The translations under genes were made by a program, and so were the position numbers. DNA of 7,360 bases from an uncultured Eubacteriales bacterium (GTDB taxonomy: Bacteria > Bacillota > Clostridia > UMGS1840). Location: positions 1-7,360 of the forward strand of contig USLP01000062.1 of NCBI GenBank assembly GCA_900555525.1, read 5' to 3'. Below are positions 1 through 4,761 of this stretch, in pieces (within the stretch, counting starts at the first letter, position 1; the number at the start of each line of letters is the position of its first letter). The notes under the pieces are model-generated. The model was not told where the DNA came from. It saw nothing but the letters and a program-made list of their open reading frames with translations, and did no database searches.

Positions 1-70
1 AGGTGCATAAAATAAGGGTTCGGAATTATCAAAGAGATAATCGGTTACGATTTTTCAATCAAATACTTCA

Positions 71-108
71 AAAGCCACGGGAAATCAACGGTTTTCCGTG
101 GCTTTTTT
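71..108 (+). terminator. Intrinsic terminator of an upstream unit
   Basis: A 14-bp stem pairs 71-84 (AAAGCCACGGGAAA) with 92-105 (TTTTCCGTGGCTTT); one pair is G-U. The loop is 7 nt and a T run follows (103-108). The run lies on the right, so it ends rightward transcription entering from before the window. The unit it ends is not identifiable: two rightward frames stop at 8-10 and 13-15, and either could be the end of an upstream gene. Confidence 0.85.
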
Positions 109-412
109 ATATAGCGATACCATAACGGCTTCTTTGCATAGACCGAGAAAAGGATTTTGCGTTCGGTTCGCTGTGTTTTAAAATTTCCCCAAAAAAGCCT
201 TGACGGGTAACTGAACGGCTACTGCTATTTGGAAGTGAATTTATGACGGGAGATACAAAGGGGCATATTTCGGAAACCGCGCTTTTTGAGGCAATGTACA
301 ATGAATTGCCTCCGCGATAAAAAGAGCTTGCGGTTTTTGTCCTGTACGATGGCGAGACTAAAAGCGTTGTCGGGAAATTGTCTGTTATTTAACAAAAAAA
401 CAGCCTAAGCTA
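109..412. other. Stretch with no recognisable gene; possible gene remnant
   Basis: About 300 bases between a terminator and the next promoter. The rightward frame containing position 243 looks faintly coding from 120 to 389 but is broken by stops at 201 and 318. Within it a 25-codon ORF (243-320, ATG) is preceded by GGAAGTG, 5 nt upstream, which resembles a ribosome binding site. Its product begins MTGDTKGHISETALF and matches nothing I recognise. After the stop at 318 the same frame stays open to 389. This could be a decayed gene, a tiny gene, or chance. A 64-codon leftward frame (107-301) has no supporting signals and is judged spurious. Confidence 0.3.
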
Positions 413-441
413 TTGCAATTATTGTTGAAATATTATATAAT
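413..441 (+). promoter_or_regulatory. Sigma-A promoter of the YhhN-family gene
   Basis: TTGCAA (413-418) and TATAAT (436-441) are separated by 17 bp. The -10 box is perfect and the -35 matches 5 of 6 bases. Transcription would start near 448, giving a leader of about 35 nt that contains the GGGGG ribosome binding site (472-476), 6 nt before the ATG at 483. Confidence 0.75.
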
Positions 442-482
442 CTGCTCATTGATTAAACAGAAATTAAATTTGGGGGATAACT

Positions 483-1183
483 ATGAGCTGGACATTATAT
501 TGGGTGCTTTTGGCAATCGGCATTGTTATGACAGGTATATTTTTGTTCTTGCGTGTTAAAAAGGGCGGAATTTCCGCACTGTATGCCAAGGCGGCGGCGA
601 GTCTCTGATTTCAACCGCTTTTGCCGCAACAAGCGCAAACCGCGACAATATTCAATTCGGCCTTTGGGTGGCGTTTGGACTCATACTCGGAATGGTCGGC
701 GATATTTGGCTTGACTTGAAATGGATTTATTTGCAGGATAAGGATTCATATCTTTATTCCGGCTTTATCTCATTTCTTTTAGGTCACATCTGTTTTAACG
801 TGGCGATTTATAAAAGTTACAGATTTACCGGCAAAACACTTGCTGTTTCCATAGGCGTATCACTTCTTATAGCTATCGGCAATATATTAACCGAAAAGCT
901 TATGAAAAATCATTTCGGTAAGTTTAAATTCATTGTATTTCTCTATACCTTCTTCCTGGCGTTGACTATGGTTTCGGCCATTATAGCGGCAATTGCCACC
1001 GGCTTTGAAAAGGTTTGGGTTGTTATGGCTGTAGGCGGTGTCCTCTTTACTCTGTCCGACGCCGTGCTTTCGGGTATGTACTTTGCCGAAAACAAGAATA
1101 CAAAGTTTAACATATTCTTAAACCATATCTTATATTATGCCGCTCAGTTTACGATGGCGGCGACAATCCTTTGCATAAAATAA
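483..1183 (+). pseudogene. YhhN-family (lysoplasmalogenase-like) membrane protein, frameshifted
   Basis: The gene starts at ATG 483 behind GGGGG and reads MSWTLYWVLLAIGIVMTG through about 41 codons to a TGA at 606-608. The rest of the protein continues in the -1 frame to TAA at 1181-1183. Inserting one base between 607 and 608 joins the halves into roughly 233 residues, a normal YhhN length (Pfam YhhN family). Family hallmarks in the second part are a G-x4-GD-type motif (GLILGMVGDIW), FISFLLGHICF, a GGVLFTLSD segment and a terminal YYAAQF; about eight hydrophobic segments are expected. Characterised YhhN relatives hydrolyse the vinyl-ether bond of lysoplasmalogens in the membrane; whether this copy has that activity is unknown. 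An intact promoter, ribosome site and terminator remain, and the downstream half has no stops, so the lesion is recent or is a sequencing error. A GTG at 668 lies inside a membrane segment and lacks a ribosome site, so it is not a credible restart. Confidence 0.8.
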
Positions 1184-1225
1184 AAAATCGGTGGGAGCTT
1201 AAATTTAGTTCCCACCGTATTTTTA
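1182..1225. terminator. Bidirectional terminator between convergent units
   Basis: An 11-bp stem (1189-1199 with 1207-1217, one G-U pair, core CGGTGGGA/TCCCACCG) has an A run on the left (1182-1187) and a T run on the right (1220-1224). It can therefore end the YhhN transcript rightward and the Rrf2-tcdA-HD operon leftward. A second, AT-rich hairpin (TTAGTTA 1235-1241 with TAACTAA 1247-1253, 5-nt loop) lies between it and the HD gene and may assist leftward termination. Confidence 0.88.
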
Positions 1226-1280
1226 TAGCTGCCTTTAGTTAAAAAATAACTAAGCTTTGATTATTACATTTTTAATGCTT

Positions 1281-1826
1281 TCAGTCCTGAAATGATTTTA
1301 AGGCGTCAATCGTATTTTGTATCAGCTCATCAAGCGAAATACCGAGCATATCCGCACCGCGCTGTATGACCTCGCGAGAGCAGCCGGCGGCAAAATTCTT
1401 CGCCTTGAATTTTTTCTTCACGGATTTAAGCTCAAGATCCTGTACGCTGTGCGACGGGCGCATTTTTACAACGGCTCCTATAAGCCCCGTAAGCTCATCT
1501 ACCGCATAAAGGACCTTCTCCATCTCGTGTTCCGGCTTAATGTCTACCGTTATGCCGTACCCGTGGCTTGCCGTTGCGTGAATTATCTTTTCGTCAATGC
1601 CTCTTTCGCGCATTATTTCCTGTTCCTTTATGCAGTGCTCTTCGGGATACATTTCAAAGTCAAGGTCATGCAAAAGACCTACGATTCCCCAAAAATCCCT
1701 GTCGTCGCCGTAGCCGAGCTTGTCGGCAAAATACATCATTGTTTTTTCAACCGTTTCGGCGTGCTCAAGGTGAAACGGCTCCTTGTTGTATTCCGTAAGG
1801 AGCGAGTATGCTTCGTCTCTTGTCAT
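1281..1826 (-). CDS. HD-domain hydrolase, COG2316-like
   Basis: This gene encodes a soluble protein of about 181 residues with the HD phosphohydrolase signature. Numbered from the chosen ATG, the likely metal ligands are H22 (FHLEHAETVE), H53-D54 (GIVGLLHDLDFE) and D110 (YAVDELTG). The order and spacing fit the uncharacterised HD proteins grouped as COG2316, and full-length conserved blocks such as MEKVLYAVDELTG and FAAGCSREVI support that. HD enzymes hydrolyse phosphate bonds, usually of nucleotides, using a divalent metal; the substrate here is not known. I chose ATG 1826 because AAAGGG lies 9 nt upstream. A TTG at 1832 would leave only 3 nt. It is the last gene of the operon, 22 nt after the tcdA stop, and probably shares its transcript. 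The terminator at 1182-1225 follows. Confidence 0.88.
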   Translation of the reverse strand: MTRDEAYSLLTEYNKEPFHLEHAETVEKTMMYFADKLGYGDDRDFWGIVGLLHDLDFEMYPEEHCIKEQEIMRERGIDEKIIHATASHGYGITVDIKPEHEMEKVLYAVDELTGLIGAVVKMRPSHSVQDLELKSVKKKFKAKNFAAGCSREVIQRGADMLGISLDELIQNTIDALKSFQD

Positions 1827-1848
1827 ATTCAAACACCCTTTTGTGTCT

Positions 1849-2613
1849 TTATTTTGCCCTGTAATTCGTCAAATCTTTTACGACTTCACCTGCTATTATC
1901 AGCCCGACTACCGACGGAACAAACGCGTTACTGCCGGGGATAGCGCGTCTTTGTGTGGAATTTCTCGCCGTACCGGGAGGGCAAATGCAGTGCTCGCGGC
2001 AGCTTATCGCCGTATCCTCAATTGGTACAAGCGGCTTTTCCTTTGAATAAACTACCTTGAGTTTTTTAACTCCGCGTTTTTTCAGCTCGTATCGCATAAC
2101 TCTCGCAAGCGGACAGACCGAAGTCTTATAAATATCAGTCACCTCAAATGCAGTCGGGTCCATCTTGTTGCCGGCGCCCATTGAGCAGATTATGGGAGTT
2201 TGGCTCTTTTGCGCCTGCATAACAAGCTCGATTTTGCCCGATACGGTATCTATGGCGTCAACAACATAGTCGTACCGTGAAAAATCAAATTCCGCCGACG
2301 TTTCCGGAGTGTAAAACTTCCGATACGTTGTAACCTCGCAGTCCGGATTTATGTCCTTGATGCGTTCTTCGGCAACCTCGACCTTATATTTTCCTATTGT
2401 TGAATGCGTTGCGATTATCTGACGGTTTATATTCGTAAGGCAGACCTTGTCATCGTCTATAAGGTCTAATTTACCAATGCCCGATCTTGCAAGCGCCTCC
2501 ACGGTGTAGCCGCCGACGCCGCCTATGCCGAATACGGCAACGCGCGAATTTTGCAGCTTTTCCATGGCTTCTTTTCCGAGAAGCAACTCGGTACGTGAAA
2601 ACTGATTCAGCAT
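1849..2613 (-). CDS. tcdA: tRNA threonylcarbamoyladenosine dehydratase TcdA
   Basis: TcdA is an E1/MoeB/ThiF-like cytoplasmic enzyme. It uses ATP to cyclise t6A at position 37 of ANN-decoding tRNAs to ct6A. The 254-residue product has the nucleotide-binding loop GIGGVG at residues 29-34, the acidic strand LIDDDKVCL at 51-59 followed by NINRQ (61-65), and the TcdA-specific C-terminal region with KTSVCPLARVMR and CREHCICPPGTAR. Length fits the family (about 250-270). I chose ATG 2613 because MLNQFSRTELL is the usual family start and AAAGGCGG precedes it. A TTG at 2652 would add 13 residues and has no ribosome site. The gene is 93 nt after the Rrf2 gene and 22 nt before the HD gene. No csdA/csdE sulfur-transfer partners, which work with TcdA in E. 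coli, are visible in this window. Confidence 0.95.
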   Translation of the reverse strand: MLNQFSRTELLLGKEAMEKLQNSRVAVFGIGGVGGYTVEALARSGIGKLDLIDDDKVCLTNINRQIIATHSTIGKYKVEVAEERIKDINPDCEVTTYRKFYTPETSAEFDFSRYDYVVDAIDTVSGKIELVMQAQKSQTPIICSMGAGNKMDPTAFEVTDIYKTSVCPLARVMRYELKKRGVKKLKVVYSKEKPLVPIEDTAISCREHCICPPGTARNSTQRRAIPGSNAFVPSVVGLIIAGEVVKDLTNYRAK

Positions 2614-2706
2614 AATTTCCGCCTTTGTATTATAATAAATATTTTTGCGCAACAGGCAGCGTGCTGTCTGCGATGCCGTATATGGGTTGTTTCGAATTTA
2701 TTTTTA

Positions 2707-3138
2707 TCAGATGCAGTAAGAGCCGTTTGCGCCTACTGCCTTGTCGATTAAATCCTGAATAGTGACGCTGTCGGCATATTTGTTGATAACATCGTAAAAG
2801 CCGCGCCAAAAATCAAGTGTCTCACAGTATGAGCTGCGCTCGCAATAGTTGTTTTCGTCCTGTAAACAGGCAACGGGCGACAGCGAACCCTCGCAGACTC
2901 TGAGAATGTCTCCCGCCGTGCATTTTTCGGGGTCAACATTGAGCTTGTATCCGCCGGCATTGCCGCGAAAGCTGCGTATAAGGCCGGCCTTACTCAGAAT
3001 TGAAACCACCTGTTCAAGATATTTCACCGATATATCCTGCCTTGAGGATATATCTTTAACAGAGACCGGTGCGGAATTTTGGTGGCGGCCTATATCTATC
3101 ATAACGCGCAAAGCGTAGCGCCCTTTTGTTGAAATCAT
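2707..3138 (-). CDS. Rrf2-family transcriptional regulator with a three-cysteine cluster
   Basis: The product is a 143-residue Rrf2-family DNA-binding protein, typical in length. The N-terminal winged helix-turn-helix is clear: MISTKGRYALRVMIDI, then ISVKYLEQVVSILSKAGLI (about 36-54), then the wing RGNAGGYKL (58-66). The dimerisation and sensor part carries C91, C99 and C105 (spacings x7 and x5), close to the C-x5-C-x5-C that binds the [2Fe-2S] cluster in IscR. C73 and C82 are additional. A cluster or thiol sensor is therefore plausible but not proven. It is not next to iscS/iscU as a classical iscR would be; tcdA follows instead. GGAGG lies 7 nt before the ATG. A good promoter and an overlapping dyad just upstream suggest it represses its own operon. 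CymR-type cysteine regulation is an alternative, but CymR lacks this cysteine pattern. Confidence 0.93.
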   Translation of the reverse strand: MISTKGRYALRVMIDIGRHQNSAPVSVKDISSRQDISVKYLEQVVSILSKAGLIRSFRGNAGGYKLNVDPEKCTAGDILRVCEGSLSPVACLQDENNYCERSSYCETLDFWRGFYDVINKYADSVTIQDLIDKAVGANGSYCI

Positions 3139-3166
3139 AACATATCCTCCGTTTCAAAATATATCC

Positions 3167-3194
3167 CTATTATACTACCGATTTAGTAGGATAG
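3167..3194. promoter_or_regulatory. Candidate Rrf2 operator (28-bp dyad)
   Basis: The dyad reads CTAT-NN-TACTA on the left (3167-3177), a 6-bp centre (3178-3183), then TAGTA-NN-ATAG on the right (3184-3194). Nine bases in each arm are perfectly symmetric, interrupted by one 2-bp mismatch per arm. It covers the -10 box, the entire spacer and two bases of the -35, so a bound protein would exclude RNA polymerase. Size and symmetry suit a dimeric Rrf2 repressor, and autoregulation is common in the family. The sequence is not the E. coli IscR or the B. subtilis CymR consensus as I recall them. Confidence 0.6.
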
Positions 3195-3198
3195 TCAA
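3169..3198 (-). promoter_or_regulatory. Sigma-A promoter of the Rrf2-tcdA-HD operon
   Basis: Read leftward, TTGACT (3198-3193) and TATAAT (3174-3169) are 18 bp apart, 5/6 and 6/6 matches. Transcription would begin near 3162, about 24 nt before the start codon at 3138. No comparably good promoter is seen before tcdA, so the three genes probably share this one. Confidence 0.82.
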
Positions 3199-3279
3199 GA
3201 CCGAGTTTGTGTGTTAAAAAATCCCGGTTTAACAACAGAACTTAAAGAATAATGAGCAAAACAAAGAGAATGTTATTAA

Positions 3280-3299
3280 GACGGTTTCAAGAAACCGTC
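3280..3299. repeat. Perfect 9+9 bp palindrome
   Basis: GACGGTTTC (3280-3288) and GAAACCGTC (3291-3299) are perfect inverted repeats around AA. No T run follows on either strand, so it is not a standard terminator. It lies between the terminator of the leftward membrane gene and the Rrf2 promoter, about 80 bp upstream of the -35 box. It could be a secondary hairpin in the membrane-gene read-through transcript or a protein site. Confidence 0.6.
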
Positions 3300-3306
3300 C
3301 TCTGAC

Positions 3307-3359
3307 AAAAACAAAAGCCGAAACTAAGAAGTAAAATTTACTGCTGCGTTTCGGCTTTT
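3307..3359 (-). terminator. Terminator of the leftward membrane-protein gene
   Basis: A perfect 12-bp stem pairs AAAAGCCGAAAC (3313-3324) with GTTTCGGCTTTT (3348-3359). The 23-nt loop itself contains a 6+1+6 palindrome (AGTAAA/TTTACT, 3330-3342). Read leftward, the stem is followed by a T-rich tail (TTTTGTTTTT, 3316-3307). It begins 37 nt after the stop codon at 3396. Confidence 0.85.
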
Positions 3360-3395
3360 CGTATTCGTAATATGTAATTTTAAATGCTTCGAGGG

Positions 3396-4061
3396 TTACA
3401 TATCGCCGTTTTTATCCTGCGGCTTCTCGGAACTTGCCGCACGCATACTTTGAGGCATATACGCATTTGACTTTTCTTCCGGAGCGTTGTATTTTTCAGC
3501 CTGAAAAGCGGGCTCGTTTTTGTCCTCGGCAGCTTTGTTTTTATTGCCTTTTACAATATTTATAATAGGTCTGACTGCGCCGAGTGCACACAGAAATATG
3601 CCGATTATCAGGTCGGTCACATATGATTTGGAGATTTCGGGCTCACTGAGAAATCTGTAAGCATTTCTCAACGACTCGGCAAAGGTGAGCGTAAAATCTA
3701 TCTCGCCGTCGGCAAACCACGACTGATATGCACTGTAAACATCCTTTGCAAGACAGCAGTACCAAGCGAGAATTATCACAAGCAAAGCCATAACCACAGA
3801 AATTATGCAGCCGAATTTGCTGAGCTTTTTAGCGAAAACCTCATATCCTTTAAATGCACATATAACTCCTATCAGTCCGCTTATTGCGGCAATATAGCCT
3901 ACTTGGTACAGCAGAAAATACACTACTCCTCCCGCAAGAGAAAAAAGGAGTGCACCTACCGTGCCTGCAAGACGATTTTCGGGAACGACCGCAGTATCGG
4001 AGCTCTCCGTATATTGTGAGAGAGGTTCGATTTCTTTTGAATTTTTCATTTTGAAATTCAT
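3396..4061 (-). CDS. Four-helix membrane protein of unknown function
   Basis: I do not recognise a function. The product is about 221 residues. A short polar N-terminus (1-30) precedes four hydrophobic segments at about 33-53, 55-71, 82-103 and 148-170. Between the third and fourth is a 45-residue stretch with acidic and aromatic residues (DVYSAYQSWFADGEIDF), probably outside the membrane on the same side as the polar loops. The last 50 residues are charged and low complexity (Lys, Glu, Asn, Pro). The first two helices (GALLFSLAGGVVYFLLYQVGY) resemble uncharacterised clostridial membrane proteins. The start is uncertain. AAAGGTG abuts ATG 4061 too closely for ideal spacing; a GTG at 4064 or ATG 4049 is possible. 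Reading-frame length, its own promoter and terminator, and the hydrophobicity pattern show it is a real gene. Confidence 0.8.
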   Translation of the reverse strand: MNFKMKNSKEIEPLSQYTESSDTAVVPENRLAGTVGALLFSLAGGVVYFLLYQVGYIAAISGLIGVICAFKGYEVFAKKLSKFGCIISVVMALLVIILAWYCCLAKDVYSAYQSWFADGEIDFTLTFAESLRNAYRFLSEPEISKSYVTDLIIGIFLCALGAVRPIINIVKGNKNKAAEDKNEPAFQAEKYNAPEEKSNAYMPQSMRAASSEKPQDKNGDM

Positions 4062-4160
4062 CACCTTTCGGGCATCGGATGCTTGCAGGCATCGTTTTGC
4101 CGTAGCTTTGATTTAACTTGACATCGGCAAGGCGAACCTTACAGAGAATGCAACGATAAG

Positions 4161-4189
4161 ATTATACATAAGAATGCGAGCTTTGTCTA
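4161..4189 (-). promoter_or_regulatory. Promoter of the four-helix membrane protein gene
   Basis: Read leftward, TAGACA (4189-4184) and TATAAT (4166-4161) are 17 bp apart (5/6 and 6/6). Transcription would start near 4154, leaving a leader of about 93 nt. The leader contains a TTCG-capped hairpin (AAGG/CCTT, 4132-4143 region) and, close to the start codon, the alternating units GCATC (4072-4076), GATGC (4078-4082) and GCATC (4089-4093), which could form two mutually exclusive hairpins. Confidence 0.7.
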
Positions 4190-4303
4190 TAAAAAGATTA
4201 TGTTGTCATTCCTTATGGCAATGTTACGACGAATAAAATATAATCTTTCGCGAAACGGTATAAATACGTCAGCAGTTAGTAAGCGGATATTTTTCATACA
4301 AAG

Positions 4304-4332
4304 AAAAACGGAGCAAAGTTTGCTTTGCTCCG
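4304..4332 (-). terminator. Terminator of the tRNA-Leu unit
   Basis: A perfect 10-bp stem pairs CGGAGCAAAG (4309-4318) with CTTTGCTCCG (4323-4332) around a 4-nt loop. Read leftward it ends in a run of five T (4308-4304). It begins only 3 nt after the encoded CCA of tRNA-Leu. Confidence 0.93.
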
Positions 4333-4335
4333 ACG

Positions 4336-4422
4336 TGGTGCGGGTAGCAGGACTTGAACCTGTACAGAGTTGCCTCCACAAGAACCTGAATCTTGCGCGT
4401 CTGCCAATTCCGCCATACCCGC
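4336..4422 (-). tRNA. tRNA-Leu (anticodon CAG)
   Basis: An 87-nt class II tRNA with a long variable arm. The acceptor strands GCGGGTA (4422-4416) and TACCCGC (4346-4340) pair fully, then discriminator A and an encoded CCA (4338-4336). The D-arm has AATTGGCAGACGC, and the anticodon stem CAAGA/TCTTG frames the loop TTCAGGT, giving anticodon CAG at plus positions 4386-4388; it reads CUG. The variable arm GAG-GCAA-CTC and T-loop TTCAAGT are present. The outermost T-stem pair is an A-C mismatch. No neighbouring tRNA is seen. No good promoter lies within 60 nt; the nearest strong one is at 4658-4686. Confidence 0.96.
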
Positions 4423-4651
4423 ATATTAAGTTTTGTCCTCTGAATTTTACACGGCGAGGACATCCGAGGCGGAGCTTGCTTTCGGCTTGTTCCGCAAATA
4501 TAAAAACGCAGTTCTGCGATTTTACCGTTTTCGGCGTGGGTGCATTATCGGACACGGTATCTGCCGATTTGCCGCACGATATAATATATGATATTAAAAA
4601 TCAAAGCCTCGTATTACCGAGAAGCGATAAAGTATAGATTTTTAATTTCCG
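4423..4651 (-). ncRNA. Structured leader of tRNA-Leu; candidate small RNA
   Basis: This 229-base stretch has no gene I can support. It lies between a strong leftward promoter (start near 4651) and the tRNA. It holds four stem-loops: a perfect 10-bp inverted repeat (ATTAAAAATC 4593-4602 with GATTTTTAAT 4637-4646) enclosing a small CTCG/CGAG hairpin; CGCAG/CTGCG (4507-4518) followed leftward by TTTTT, a weak terminator-like element; GCGGA/TCCGC (4469-4495); and GTCCTC/GAGGAC (4435-4461). If the second element terminates, the product is a free RNA of about 150 nt. Otherwise the whole is a long pre-tRNA leader. It matches no RNA family I recognise. Confidence 0.3.
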
Positions 4652-4657
4652 CTGTTT

Positions 4658-4686
4658 ATAATACCATTTAGCGGCGTTGTTGTCAA
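4658..4686 (-). promoter_or_regulatory. Strong leftward sigma-A promoter toward tRNA-Leu
   Basis: Read leftward, TTGACA (4686-4681) and TATTAT (4663-4658) are 17 bp apart: a perfect -35 and a 5/6 -10. It is the best candidate to transcribe tRNA-Leu. Its -35 box lies 21 bp from that of the divergent promoter at 4708-4736. Confidence 0.75.
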
Positions 4687-4707
4687 ACCCTTTTTATGCG
4701 CGCGTAA

Positions 4708-4736
4708 TTGACAAAACGGTCAAAGTAACTTATGAT
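4708..4736 (+). promoter_or_regulatory. Promoter of the acyltransferase gene
   Basis: TTGACA (4708-4713) and TATGAT (4731-4736) are 17 bp apart, a perfect -35 and a 5/6 -10. Transcription would start near 4743, immediately before the ribosome site AAAAGGAG (4746-4753), so the leader is very short (about 19 nt). Confidence 0.8.
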
Positions 4737-4761
4737 ATAAACATTAAAAGGAGTTGATGAA

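Noticed and set aside
107..301. 64-codon leftward frame next to the first terminator
   Set aside because: It begins without a ribosome site, ends inside the terminator's T run and matches no family I recognise. It is most likely a chance frame.
599..612. Programmed frameshifting to express the full YhhN protein
   Set aside because: The required shift is -1, but no slippery heptamer or downstream pseudoknot is evident. The CTC-TGA sequence resembles the RF2 site only superficially and would need a +1 shift.
1317..2046. Rightward frames opposite the HD and tcdA genes
   Set aside because: Both recognised genes are on the other strand with full family motifs; these frames have no independent signals.
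2614..2652. TATAAT just upstream of tcdA as a separate promoter
   Set aside because: It lies about 15 nt before the ATG, so the transcript would begin at or within the ribosome site, and no -35 box is found at 16-18 bp.
4187..4637. Open frames on both strands across the tRNA-Leu region
   Set aside because: They run straight through the tRNA or its complement and lack ribosome sites, so they are artefacts of a GC-balanced RNA gene.
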